DNA from: Martelella mediterranea
GTDB taxonomy: Bacteria > Pseudomonadota > Alphaproteobacteria > Rhizobiales > Rhizobiaceae
Reading direction: 5' to 3'
DNA length: 64,000 bases
NCBI GenBank assembly: GCA_003001975.1
Contig: PVUG01000005.1
Coordinates: 248,001-312,000 of the forward strand
The first letter of the stretch is position 1; each line of letters begins with the position of its first letter. Both the position numbers and the translations under genes were made by a program. Shown in pieces: positions 17,461 through 27,176 of the stretch. The notes beneath the pieces are model-generated. The model worked only from the letters and a program-made list of their open reading frames with translations. It was not told where the DNA came from and did no database searches.

Positions 17461-20400
17461 TGAGAATGCCCGAACCGCCACGGCCAAGTGAGAAAACGCT
17501 GGTTCCGAACTCCGGAATTCAGTTCATTGTCTACCGGTTCGACCTGAATGCGGTGAATGCCTTCAAACTGCCTTTCATCGAACGTCCCTATCCTGCCGAA
17601 CAAAGCGCCCCCGACGTTCCATGGCGGCTTCTTCAAGCATGGAACGATATCGATCCGGAGGATGAGCCGCCGAACAGTGAACAGTCCGGCGACGAAGCCT
17701 ACGATATCAACAAGAACCAGGCGATAGAGGCCTTCATCGGACAATGGGTGCCAGTCCCCTATCTGCGCCGCCTGCCGGGACGCGATGGTCACGACAACTT
17801 CAATTATGAAAAGGGTCCCTCCAACTGGGCCCGACTGATGATTGTCGCCGATGACGAAAACACGGATGGCGAAGGCCTCTGGTACAAGGCCATCTTCGCC
17901 ATCGACACGAACATTGCCTTTGACGACGATGAACCTGCCGAAGACGCCGGCATCACGCCTTATACCTCCCCTCGCTCCATGGATGTTTCAAACCCGTGCG
18001 AGTTTCATTTCGTATCACGGATGCGCAGAATCGGCTGGTTCCTGTCGGACCCCATCCGCGATGAAGCAGATGGATCATTCTACGATTTTCAGCTCTGGGT
18101 AGCAAAATGGCTGGAAGAGCTTTTCCTGGCACACAAGACCGAGAAGGCAAAGGGGCGGCAGGTTTCGTTGCGCTACAAACTAGAGCATGTCGCTCGCTGG
18201 ATCGCCCTGCTCGAACTATTGCAACGCACAATAGCGCCGGCGCATCTTCGCTTTGTCGATACGATTTCTCCCGATAGCAGCGTGCGCCCCGTCGATGTCG
18301 ATCTTATTCTCGATGTCGGCAACAGCCGCACCTGCGGCATGCTGATCGAGAACTACCCTAATGAGGATTCCGTTGAGCTGAACAATTCGCTGATCCTGCG
18401 TTTGAGGGATATTTCCGAACCATGGAAGACCTATGACGAGCCGTTTGAAAGCCATGTAGCGCTTTCCCAGGCGTCTTTCGGAAGCGAGGATCGGTCGCGC
18501 GAGTCCGGTCGGGCACGTGCGTTTTTCTGGCCCAGTATGGTGCGGGTCGGGCCTGAGGCTGCCCGCATCAAGGCGAAGGAAGCCGGCGCGGAATCGATCG
18601 TCGGGATGTCCTCACCCAAACGCTATCTTTGGGATGTCTCGGCGATAAACCAACCCTGGCGGTTTCCGCGCGGCGACTATTCCGCTGAAAACGAATTGCC
18701 GCTGATCGGCCGGACCGCACGGCGGTTTGTCAATGCCAACGGTGATGTGCTGTCGCAGGTCAGCAAGGACGGGGCTCTCTTCGAGGCACTCTACCCCAAG
18801 GCGCGGAAGACAGACTACACACGCCCTGCCCGCCAGCTCAGCTACTCCCGCTCGTCGTTTTACGCTTTCATGCTAATGGAACTCTTTGCCCAGGCGCTGG
18901 TCATGATCAACGACCCGGAGGTACGGGGAGAACGGCGGCAGAGCGAAACCCCGCGGCGGCTGAAGCGGATCATTCTGACGCTGCCCACCGCGCTACCCGT
19001 GCGCGAACAGCAGATCATGAAGATGCGGGCCGAAAGCGCCATCAACTTTCTCTGGGACATCATGGGTTGGACCGAGAACCCGCCACCCGGTGTTTCGCGG
19101 CCGATCATTCAGGTTTCGTGGGATGAGGCAAGCTGCGTCCAGATGGTCTGGCTCTACGGGGAAATCAGCCGACGGTTTGGTGGACGTATCCGTGAATATT
19201 TCACGCTTGCGGGCAAGCCTCGACCGCGTTTCTCGCCCGATCAGCCCCCAGCGCCGGACACGTCCCCCACACCGTCCCTCAGGGTTGCCAGTCTGGATAT
19301 TGGCGGGGGTACGACCGACCTGATGGTCACAACATTCTTCGAAGAAGATGACCGGGCGATCGTGCCGGTGCAGACTTTCCGGGAAGGCGTCCGCATTGCC
19401 GGCGACGACATCACCCAGGCCGTCATTGAGCGCTGCATTATCCCGCCAATCGAAAACGCCTTGAAGCAAAGCGGACTTGCTGACGCCAGAACTGTCATGC
19501 GCGATCTCTTTCAGGGCGACCGCGCCAATATGGCGGAGCAGATGAAGCATGCCCGACGCCAGTTTGTGTTGCAGGTGTTGCTGCCCGCAGCCCTTGGCCT
19601 GATGGCAAGCTATGAGGAAAGCGGCACCGACCGCTACGAAACGGTCGAGACCGCGCAGCTTGGTCAGTTGATCCGCGATCCTTCACGCATCAGCCCGGCC
19701 GTGCTCAACTATGCCAACAGGGCACTTCCCGCAGGTCTTGCGGAAGAATTTGATCTTATGGCGGTCGAAATTCCCCTCGATTTTGCCCGGCTCGCCAACG
19801 CGGTTCGCGAAACAATGGAGGTTGTTTTCAACCCGATCAGCGAAGCGCTGGCGCACTTCGACTGTGACTACGTGCTGCTGTCGGGGCGCCCCTCCAAGCT
19901 ACCGGCCGTGCAGGAGATGCTGCGCGACCAGCTATTCATCGGTCCCGACAGGCTTTTGCCGATGAACCGTTATCGCGCCGGCAACTGGTACCCGTTCCGC
20001 AGCCGGGACAACACCAGTATCGGCGACCCGAAATCCTGCGCGGTGGTCGGCGGCGTGCTGTGTGCGCTCTCGGAGCGGAGCATTCCCAACTTCATGCTCT
20101 ATACGCATCTTCTGCAGACCCGCTCGACGACGGCCTATATCGGAGAGGTCGAGAAAGACATGAAGCTTCTCGACCGCAGCATCATGTTCTCTCCTTCCGA
20201 CGACGCCAAAGCGGGGAGTGATCGCGAAAAGACGCTGAAGCTCTACACGGAATCGCTGATCGGTTACCGACAATTGCCCTATGAGCGCTGGGTGACCTCC
20301 CCGCTTTATCATCTGCGACTTGATGATACCCGCCCCCCGCGCCCGATCATGGTCCTCGTCTCGCGTGACCAGATCGAAGAGATGGAGGATGACGAAAGCC

Positions 20401-20576
20401 CGGATGTTCGCGCTCAACTGCTGATGCGGCACGAGGGCACCAAGGAGGATTTGCGTATCATTGATGCCATGGATGCAAACGGTGCTGATGTTCAACGTTC
20501 AGTTTCGTTGACATTCAGGACGTTCCCGCTCTCGCAGGGCGACTACTGGCTAGACTCGGGCATTCTGACGGTTTGA
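17457..20576 (+). CDS. srfB: SrfB-family actin/Hsp70-like ATPase
   Basis: A 1,039-residue protein matching the SrfB family (PF07520 type). It has the split nucleotide-binding signatures of the actin/Hsp70 superfamily: phosphate-1 motif LILDVGNSRTCGMLIE near residue 285, phosphate-2 motif SLDIGGGTTDL at about 612, and an adenosine-type motif VLLSGRPSK near 805. No signal peptide or membrane helix was seen, so it is predicted cytoplasmic. SrfB was named in Salmonella as SsrB-regulated, and srfABC loci also occur in Xenorhabdus; the molecular role is poorly known. It overlaps the SrfA-like gene before it and lies 7 nt from the SrfC-like gene, so the three act as a unit. Confidence 0.85.
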   Translation: MMRMPEPPRPSEKTLVPNSGIQFIVYRFDLNAVNAFKLPFIERPYPAEQSAPDVPWRLLQAWNDIDPEDEPPNSEQSGDEAYDINKNQAIEAFIGQWVPVPYLRRLPGRDGHDNFNYEKGPSNWARLMIVADDENTDGEGLWYKAIFAIDTNIAFDDDEPAEDAGITPYTSPRSMDVSNPCEFHFVSRMRRIGWFLSDPIRDEADGSFYDFQLWVAKWLEELFLAHKTEKAKGRQVSLRYKLEHVARWIALLELLQRTIAPAHLRFVDTISPDSSVRPVDVDLILDVGNSRTCGMLIENYPNEDSVELNNSLILRLRDISEPWKTYDEPFESHVALSQASFGSEDRSRESGRARAFFWPSMVRVGPEAARIKAKEAGAESIVGMSSPKRYLWDVSAINQPWRFPRGDYSAENELPLIGRTARRFVNANGDVLSQVSKDGALFEALYPKARKTDYTRPARQLSYSRSSFYAFMLMELFAQALVMINDPEVRGERRQSETPRRLKRIILTLPTALPVREQQIMKMRAESAINFLWDIMGWTENPPPGVSRPIIQVSWDEASCVQMVWLYGEISRRFGGRIREYFTLAGKPRPRFSPDQPPAPDTSPTPSLRVASLDIGGGTTDLMVTTFFEEDDRAIVPVQTFREGVRIAGDDITQAVIERCIIPPIENALKQSGLADARTVMRDLFQGDRANMAEQMKHARRQFVLQVLLPAALGLMASYEESGTDRYETVETAQLGQLIRDPSRISPAVLNYANRALPAGLAEEFDLMAVEIPLDFARLANAVRETMEVVFNPISEALAHFDCDYVLLSGRPSKLPAVQEMLRDQLFIGPDRLLPMNRYRAGNWYPFRSRDNTSIGDPKSCAVVGGVLCALSERSIPNFMLYTHLLQTRSTTAYIGEVEKDMKLLDRSIMFSPSDDAKAGSDREKTLKLYTESLIGYRQLPYERWVTSPLYHLRLDDTRPPRPIMVLVSRDQIEEMEDDESPDVRAQLLMRHEGTKEDLRIIDAMDANGADVQRSVSLTFRTFPLSQGDYWLDSGILTV

Positions 20577-20583
20577 GAGGAAG

Positions 20584-23307
20584 ATGGCGGTGCAGGAAAT
20601 CAACACGGAACTGCTGGCAGAAGCGCGGAATGTCTCAGAAGCGGCCAAGCAGGGCATGGCGTGGACAGAAAGCCCCGAAAGCAGAGAACGGATGGGAGAG
20701 CGCCTCGCATCCGTATCGAAAGAACTAAGACGTGGGGCCGTGACAGCCTCCCGTCTGATCGACGCGGTGGAGCGCCCGATGGCCGTTGCGGTTTTCGGCG
20801 CAAGCCAGGTCGGCAAATCGCACCTGATATCAGTGCTGGCGCGCAGCAACGACGAACTCTTCGCAACATTTGACGGCGTCGACGAACCGGTCAGCTACAT
20901 CAACCGGATCAATATCGACAAGGGAACGGAATCGACGGGCGTTGTGACCCGTTTTACGATGCGCAAGGCGCCGGCACCGTCGGGTTTCCCCGTCTGCCTT
21001 CGGCTTCTGGGCCATGCTGACATCATCAAGATTCTCGCCAATGCCTACTTTCTCGATGGCAAGCCGCGCGACCTTGCCGAGCGCAATGAAATCGAAGCGC
21101 ATATCGAGCCATACCGGGATATGGCCGGCAGTCCGGCGAATAACGGACTTTCCATCGAGGACATCTGGGACCTTGAGGAATACTGCAAGGAATATCTCGA
21201 CAATTCACCTCTGACGCCGAAACTGGCACCCTTCTGGCGGGTTGCGGCTCGCTGCTTTTCCTATCTGACGATTGAGCAATTGGGGGATTTTCTGTCGATC
21301 CTCTGGGGCGGCCAGAAAGCTGTCTCGAAACTCTATGTCGACCTTGTTTCCGGACTACAAAGCCTTGATTTTCCGTCGGAAGCCTTTGTGCCGCTCGATG
21401 TGATCGATGCAACCGACTCGACGATCATTTCCATTGTCACTGTTGACGGCCTCAATGATCTGGCGAGCGGATCGGATCAGATGATCGAGATCGCCACCCA
21501 TTCCGGCAAGCGGACAAGCCTGCCCCGCTCCAGTGTGGCCGCCCTGACGGCGGAATTGTGGATCACGATCAAGGACAAACCCTGGGATTTTCTCGATCAT
21601 ACCGACCTTCTCGACTTTCCCGGCTATCGCAGCCGCGGGTTGGAGGCCGGCGATATCGATCTGGATGATGCCGATGGTCCGCGCGGCATTGCCCGTTTTC
21701 TGAGCGAGCACCCCGACCAGACACTCAAACAACTGCTGTTGCGCGGAAAGGTGGAATACCTTTTTCAGCGTTATGTCGCCGAGCAGGAAATTACCTCCAT
21801 GCTGCTTTGCGCCAAGGACAGCAATCTCGATGTCCTGCAATTGCCGGAAGTGGTTGCCCGATGGATCGGCACCACACATGGTTCAAAGCCCGCTGACCGT
21901 CAGGGCAAGGATATCCTGCTGTTCTTCATCTTCACGATGTTCGACAAGCATTTCGAACAGAAAGCGGGCGACGACCTGCACGGACTGGGCCGACGTTTCG
22001 TCGGTCGTATGGAGAGTTCGCTTTTGCATCCCTACGGCAAAAACCCGGATTCCTGGGTGCAGAACTGGGGGCCGGGCAAGCCATTCGACAACTGCTTTTT
22101 GATGCGCAACCCGAATGTGCACAATGACAGCATCTTTGTTCTGGATGAAAACCACCGCGAAGAAAAACTGCGGCCGGACAAGGCCGATTTCATCAATCGG
22201 TTGAAGGCCGCCTTCAGCGAAACGCCCGAAGTCAGAGCGCATTTTCGCGACCCCAAGCAAGCCTTCGACCAGATGATGGCGCTGAATGACGGCGGGGCAA
22301 GGCATATCGCGGAAAACCTTTCACCTGTCTGCGATCCCGCAATCAAGGAACGCCAGATCGCCTTCAGGCTTTCGCAGCTGCGCCATCGCCTGCGGAATGC
22401 GCTTGAACCCTATTTCGTGCCGACCGACTCGCGTGAGAGGCTGGCTGAAAGGCTAAAGGTTGCCGATCAGGTGATCGAAGACATTTACCGATGCGAGAGT
22501 CTGGGACGCTTCGGCTCGTTCCTTTCCGGCCTGATGCTGGACACTGAAGCACTCGCCGATCGGCTCAGCGAAGTTAATCTCAACCGAAGCGTGGAGACTG
22601 CGCACGCTGCAACTCAGCCTACAGCCGCCGTGGCAACGACACCGCGTCCGAGACCGGGAGGCGATGGACCTCGCCCACGTCCGGGGCGCGCGCCGGCGGA
22701 GGCACCGGCCGCTGTGGCGACGGAAAACAACGGCTTGAAAGAACGCGAAACCCTCATGGGGGAAGCGGCCGTCGGCGAGCTCGAGACCCGTCTGGGCGAC
22801 GCGGCGGCAAATCCACACTTCGCCGCCCTTGTCGGCATGTCGACAGATACGCTTGGCGAGATCGCACGGGAGCTGACAACGGCAGCCGAGCGTGTGGAGC
22901 TGGCGCGTCGCGTCGCCGATACGATTACCAGGGTCGCGTTTGTGGACCGTCGGGACCAGATGATCGAGAAGGCAACGGTCGCCGCCGAGCAGGTGACCAA
23001 CCATTTCATTGCCGATTTCGGAACATCGCTTCTCGACCCTGAAGAACGCGCAATCGTCGAGCTTGAAGGCGGTTCCCGACCGGCATTCCAGCAGCGCCCG
23101 ACGACTTTCGATGCAAGTGGCATCGGCCCTGTTCCTGACAGTTTTGCCCAACGCTATGTCGATGACTGGGTCCACGCTTTTTATGGAGCCGTGGAAAAGA
23201 ATGCGCTCAGCGATTCTGGCCTGACCATAGATCCCGCGCTCAACGAAACGCTCAGCAATATTCTCGACATGCTCAAACCCGGCCAGTCCACCGACAGGGA
23301 ATACTGA
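20584..23307 (+). CDS. srfC: SrfC-family P-loop NTPase (virulence-factor family)
   Basis: A 907-residue protein of the SrfC family (PF10139 type). A Walker A motif GASQVGKS lies at about residues 72-79, a DFPG G3-like motif at about 344, and FTMFDK near 450 may serve as the G4 base-specificity element, so it resembles a large dynamin-type GTPase. A Pro/Arg-rich linker at about 680-715 (TTPRPRPGGDGPRPRPGRAP) separates the N-terminal NTPase from a helical C-domain. No signal or membrane helix. It starts 7 nt after srfB with a GAGGAAG site and ends one base before the next gene. Nucleotide identity (GTP or ATP) cannot be decided from sequence alone. Confidence 0.83.
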   Translation: MAVQEINTELLAEARNVSEAAKQGMAWTESPESRERMGERLASVSKELRRGAVTASRLIDAVERPMAVAVFGASQVGKSHLISVLARSNDELFATFDGVDEPVSYINRINIDKGTESTGVVTRFTMRKAPAPSGFPVCLRLLGHADIIKILANAYFLDGKPRDLAERNEIEAHIEPYRDMAGSPANNGLSIEDIWDLEEYCKEYLDNSPLTPKLAPFWRVAARCFSYLTIEQLGDFLSILWGGQKAVSKLYVDLVSGLQSLDFPSEAFVPLDVIDATDSTIISIVTVDGLNDLASGSDQMIEIATHSGKRTSLPRSSVAALTAELWITIKDKPWDFLDHTDLLDFPGYRSRGLEAGDIDLDDADGPRGIARFLSEHPDQTLKQLLLRGKVEYLFQRYVAEQEITSMLLCAKDSNLDVLQLPEVVARWIGTTHGSKPADRQGKDILLFFIFTMFDKHFEQKAGDDLHGLGRRFVGRMESSLLHPYGKNPDSWVQNWGPGKPFDNCFLMRNPNVHNDSIFVLDENHREEKLRPDKADFINRLKAAFSETPEVRAHFRDPKQAFDQMMALNDGGARHIAENLSPVCDPAIKERQIAFRLSQLRHRLRNALEPYFVPTDSRERLAERLKVADQVIEDIYRCESLGRFGSFLSGLMLDTEALADRLSEVNLNRSVETAHAATQPTAAVATTPRPRPGGDGPRPRPGRAPAEAPAAVATENNGLKERETLMGEAAVGELETRLGDAAANPHFAALVGMSTDTLGEIARELTTAAERVELARRVADTITRVAFVDRRDQMIEKATVAAEQVTNHFIADFGTSLLDPEERAIVELEGGSRPAFQQRPTTFDASGIGPVPDSFAQRYVDDWVHAFYGAVEKNALSDSGLTIDPALNETLSNILDMLKPGQSTDREY

Positions 23308-23308
23308 A

Positions 23309-24490
23309 ATGCGCATTACCTCAGCTCACAAAAGCCATGGCGCCGGCCACGCCTGGGTCGATACGGAAACGCCGATTGCTGCGGGTGACTCGGTTATCAT
23401 CGAACGCGACACCGAAAAAAATCGCTTTCTGGGACCTGAAGGATGGCAGCACAGTTCCACGCCTCTGCCAGTCGAAGCGATAGAGGGATCGCGCGTCCTG
23501 CTGGGACCGACCATCGTGAATGCGTTGCGTGACGGCGATTTCATTAAAATACGTCTGCCGGCCTCGGGCTTTGAACAGGAAGACTTCTGGCCTTCGATTC
23601 CCGTTACCAGAAGGGCTGCTTCCGGCGCTGGCGTTGTTGGCGGCACCCCCAAAACGCCGTCGCCCGCGGCCGATGTTGTCGATGCCGATCCGCCCCCGCC
23701 GCCGCCTGTGCCAGAAGCACCGCCAATGCCGGCCGAACAGCGATCCTGGGCGCGCAACCCGCTGTTGATCGTCCTGATCGTCCTGTTGTTTCTCGCGATC
23801 CTGGGCACCGCCGGTTACCTGCTGCGCGACCGCCTGGCGGGACTTTTCGGCTTTACGGGCGAGAAAATCGGTCGAGTCTCAGACACAATCGAAGACCTCG
23901 CCGGCGGGCTCTTCGGCGACGATGACGACGAAGATACCACCACCGAAGTTGGCGAAGAACACCTTCAATCGGAAGACAATGAAATTGTGGCGGAGCCGGG
24001 ACCGCAAGGCGGAGAAACCGCCGCCGAGACACCGATGCAACAGGAAACTCAGACGACCGCGCCGGAGCCAGAAGGAAACGGAGCGCCGGCGACCGCTGCA
24101 ACGCCGGAAACCGGAGGGGCCGTCTGGATTGAGCTTCTGCGGGACGACAGCGCGAGCGGGGAGCGTCTTTATCAGGCCTATGGCGAAGCCATCACGGAAC
24201 CGGAGGGCAAACCTTACGCGATGGAACTCTTGAACCGCGCGGCGCAACTCGGAGATCTCCCTGCCGAGCGTGAATATGCAGAGCTGTTTGATCCGACGCT
24301 TCCCGCGTCTGACGCGATTGAAGTGCCCAAGAACGCCCGCACCGCCCTTGAGTATTATGAACAGTTACAACAGCAGGGACAGGAGCAGGCAAAAATTGAC
24401 ATCGAGCGGGTCTGCGGACGCCTGAAGTCCGAAATCTACACCGACGCCAATGCCCGCACGACCTATCAGGACCACTGTGACGCTGACTGA
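23309..24490 (+). CDS. Single-pass protein with Sel1-like periplasmic end
   Basis: A 393-residue protein I do not recognise by name. The first ~100 residues form a compact, probably beta-rich cytoplasmic domain with repeated hydrophobic strands. A proline-rich linker (DADPPPPPPVPEAPPMPAEQ) leads to a membrane helix at about 150-172. A strongly acidic stretch follows, then from about 270 a Sel1/TPR-like region (YAMELLNRAAQLGDLPAERE, later ALEYYEQLQQQG). The order suggests a bridge between the cytoplasmic SrfB/SrfC pair and periplasmic partners encoded just downstream. It follows srfC by one base and precedes the VWA gene by 11 nt. Confidence 0.6.
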   Translation: MRITSAHKSHGAGHAWVDTETPIAAGDSVIIERDTEKNRFLGPEGWQHSSTPLPVEAIEGSRVLLGPTIVNALRDGDFIKIRLPASGFEQEDFWPSIPVTRRAASGAGVVGGTPKTPSPAADVVDADPPPPPPVPEAPPMPAEQRSWARNPLLIVLIVLLFLAILGTAGYLLRDRLAGLFGFTGEKIGRVSDTIEDLAGGLFGDDDDEDTTTEVGEEHLQSEDNEIVAEPGPQGGETAAETPMQQETQTTAPEPEGNGAPATAATPETGGAVWIELLRDDSASGERLYQAYGEAITEPEGKPYAMELLNRAAQLGDLPAEREYAELFDPTLPASDAIEVPKNARTALEYYEQLQQQGQEQAKIDIERVCGRLKSEIYTDANARTTYQDHCDAD

Positions 24491-24501
24491 CGGAGACGAA
24501 G

Positions 24502-26394
24502 ATGCTGAGATCGCTATCCCTTCTGACATTTGCTCTGGCTTGCCTCCTGGTTGTCCTGCCACCGAGCAGCGGACCGGCACACGCGGATGAGCGCACGGCA
24601 GAGAGAATGGAAGGCAAGGACACGCTGTTCAAGCGCGTGATCACCAAACCCGGTGCGGTGTTACGCGACGGTCCCGGCCAATCGGCCGCCGCGCTCTCTG
24701 AACTGCCGCCCTTTTCCATCTATTATGTCTATGATGGACGCAGCGGTTTCACCGAAGTTGGCGTCAACAGTCATGGCGAAACAGCTGGCTGGATTGAGGA
24801 CCAACACCTTGTCGACTGGAAGCAATCGATCGTCGTTGCCTTCAACAACCGGGCAGAGGCCGGGCGCACGCGCCAAGTGTTCTTCTCCGATCTGCCGGCA
24901 TTGGAAACTGCCATCAACGAAGGTGGCCCGCCCGCAAGTTTTGCCGACAAGCCAAATGTTGTGGCACTGGAACCGGAAAACGCGATCAATGACAGCGAGA
25001 ATTTCTACCTTCTGCCGATCCTTGACCACGAGAGCACCTATTTCCCGGATGACAGCGACGGCAACGAACTGGAGGTCGCCTCCATTACCGAGGAAGAAGC
25101 GTCCACCGTCGATGAACCGTTCAAGGTCGCGATCGTTTTCGTCGTCGACACAACGGTCTCGATGGATCGCTATATCCGTCAGACCAAGGAAGCTATCGAA
25201 CAGATTACTTCCGAACTGACCAATGCCGGGCTTGCCGACGAAGTCAGTTTCGGTCTGGTCGGCTTCCGCCAGTCGCCAGCGGGCAATCCCGGCGTCGAAT
25301 ACCATGTTCGTAACTTCCTGCCACTCGGCGAAAACGCCGATGTGGACGCTTTCCTCAATGCCATCGACGGCATGGGGGTCGCGCATGCATCCACCAAGGG
25401 GTTCCGCGAAGATGCACTTGGAGGTCTCGTATACGCAGAGCGCGACAACGACTGGACGCCCTACAAGGCGCGCTACATGGTGCTGGTGACGGATGCCGGT
25501 GCGCGAGAACCACGTTTCGGAGACAATTATTACGGCAGTCTGGACATCCCCGAGGCTGTGAACGAACTGCGCGACAACAACATATCGCTTTCGGTTTTGC
25601 ACCTCCACACACCGGCCGGCGACAGAGACTTCGCCAACGCGTCACGCGAATACCAGGATGCTTCCAGACTGGCAGCAGCCGGGCAATCCGGCAGCCTTTA
25701 TGCTTCGTTCGACGGCCGTGACATATCTGGCTATCGAATGGCCGTCGATAATATCGCCAAGTTGATAGTCGAAACGACGGAGGCGATCCGTGACGGCGAG
25801 GAAGTGGAGGAGCCCGATCCGAATAACCAGTCGCTCGGCGCCAACCTTCAGCGTGCCGCCCGCGCCTTCCAGCTCGACTACGTCGGTGCGCGCCAAGGCG
25901 ATGTCGCACCGGATTTCTACCGCGCCTGGACGATCGATCGCGCCTATGGCGACTACGCGCGTCAGGCTCTGGACGTACAGATCCTGCTGACAAAGAACCA
26001 GCTCTCGTCCATGGCGATCAATCTGCGCGAGATCGTCGATGAAGCCAACCGGCCGGGCGCGCTGTTCGATGCCAACCAGTTCTTCTCGAAGATCCAGGAA
26101 ATCGCTCTGCGCACCGCCAATGACCCCTCCCAGGTCAACGAGACAACGACGCTTGGCGATGCCATCGCCGAATATCTGGAGGACCTGCCCTACAAGAGCC
26201 AGGTGACTGCCATGACCATGGCCGACTGGGTGAGTGCCGGCTCTGTTCAGCAACGCGACCTGATCAACAGCCTGATGTCAAAACTGGCCTATTACGAGCG
26301 GGTCCATGACGATCCCGACCGCTGGTTCGCGCTGCACGAAAACGCCGCGCCTGGCGAATATGTCACCACCATTTCACTCGACCGCATGCCCTGA
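24502..26394 (+). CDS. Secreted SH3-like/VWA protein resembling the periplasmic half of PpkA
   Basis: A 630-residue protein with an N-terminal signal peptide (hydrophobic core FALACLLVVLPPSS, cleavage near AHA). Next is an SH3-like domain (ITKPGAVLRDGPGQ, then an FSIYYVYDGRSGFTEVG and WKQSIVVAF stretch), then a von Willebrand A domain whose MIDAS is the variant D-T-T-V-S (VVDTTVSMDRYIRQTKEAI), and a helical C-domain. This order matches what I know of the periplasmic part of the type VI secretion kinase PpkA, but no kinase domain or anchor is present. It lies beside TagT/TagS/TagR-like genes, the same partners PpkA has elsewhere. It is expected to act in the periplasm as the sensor partner. 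The PpkA relation rests on motif memory, not a search. Confidence 0.68.
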   Translation: MLRSLSLLTFALACLLVVLPPSSGPAHADERTAERMEGKDTLFKRVITKPGAVLRDGPGQSAAALSELPPFSIYYVYDGRSGFTEVGVNSHGETAGWIEDQHLVDWKQSIVVAFNNRAEAGRTRQVFFSDLPALETAINEGGPPASFADKPNVVALEPENAINDSENFYLLPILDHESTYFPDDSDGNELEVASITEEEASTVDEPFKVAIVFVVDTTVSMDRYIRQTKEAIEQITSELTNAGLADEVSFGLVGFRQSPAGNPGVEYHVRNFLPLGENADVDAFLNAIDGMGVAHASTKGFREDALGGLVYAERDNDWTPYKARYMVLVTDAGAREPRFGDNYYGSLDIPEAVNELRDNNISLSVLHLHTPAGDRDFANASREYQDASRLAAAGQSGSLYASFDGRDISGYRMAVDNIAKLIVETTEAIRDGEEVEEPDPNNQSLGANLQRAARAFQLDYVGARQGDVAPDFYRAWTIDRAYGDYARQALDVQILLTKNQLSSMAINLREIVDEANRPGALFDANQFFSKIQEIALRTANDPSQVNETTTLGDAIAEYLEDLPYKSQVTAMTMADWVSAGSVQQRDLINSLMSKLAYYERVHDDPDRWFALHENAAPGEYVTTISLDRMP

Positions 26395-26405
26395 GAGAAC
26401 GGCGA

Positions 26406-27176
26406 ATGGGAAGCGAACGCAACAACACGGGCAAGAGCCGGACCATCCTCGAATGCAGGGGGATGACAAAACGGCTTGCAGACGGCGAACGCCGTTTCAG
26501 CCTGACGCTGCCTCAGTTGCGGGTGGAAAGCGGCCTGCCGGTTGCCATCATTGGTGAGACAGGCTCAGGCAAAACGACACTGATGGATATCCTGGCGCTG
26601 GCGAGCAAGCCCGACAAGGTCGACCGCTTCCGTCTAGACGCTACCGGCGCGCGGATCGATTTGACCTCGGCGACAAAGGTCAAGGACCGGCTTCACGATC
26701 TCAGAGCACGACATTTCGGCTACATGACGCAGAAGAGCCCTCTGTTTCCGTTTCTGACCGCGCTTGAGAACATCACGCTTCAGCAGGAAATTTCCAGGGT
26801 AAGCGATCTTGCCTATGTGCACGCATTGATGGAGCGCCTCGGCATCGACAATCTTGCTGCAAGCCGGCCTTCAGAAATGTCTGTCGGTCAGCGTCAGCGC
26901 ACGGCCATTGCCCGCGCGCTTGCACATCGTCCCTCGGTAATCCTCTGTGACGAACCGACCGCCGCACTTGATCCGCCAAGCGCCGAAAACGCGATCCTGA
27001 CAATCCGGCAGGCGGCGGAAGAAACAAATGCGGTTCTGATCATGATCACGCATGACTGGTCGCTTGCCGAAAAATGCGGGTTCGAAACCCATGTGATCAG
27101 CACACGGCACATGGGCACAGGCCAGGCCGAAAGCACACTTGGAGCAACCAGTCCAGTGGAGGTCAGCGCCTCATGA
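26406..27176 (+). CDS. ABC transporter ATPase, TagT/LolD-like
   Basis: A 256-residue ABC ATPase. Walker A is GETGSGKTT near residue 45, the Q-loop region reads FGYMTQKSPLFPF, the signature is MSVGQRQR (a variant of LSGGQ with V at the third position), and Walker B is VILCDEPTAALD, followed by MITHDW. It belongs to the MacB/LolD/FtsE branch that pairs with FtsX-like permeases rather than importing substrates. The stop overlaps the start of the permease (ATGA). By position and partner it corresponds to TagT of the type VI threonine phosphorylation pathway, where TagTS conveys an envelope signal. It could also act like LolD on lipoproteins. Confidence 0.82.
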   Translation: MGSERNNTGKSRTILECRGMTKRLADGERRFSLTLPQLRVESGLPVAIIGETGSGKTTLMDILALASKPDKVDRFRLDATGARIDLTSATKVKDRLHDLRARHFGYMTQKSPLFPFLTALENITLQQEISRVSDLAYVHALMERLGIDNLAASRPSEMSVGQRQRTAIARALAHRPSVILCDEPTAALDPPSAENAILTIRQAAEETNAVLIMITHDWSLAEKCGFETHVISTRHMGTGQAESTLGATSPVEVSAS

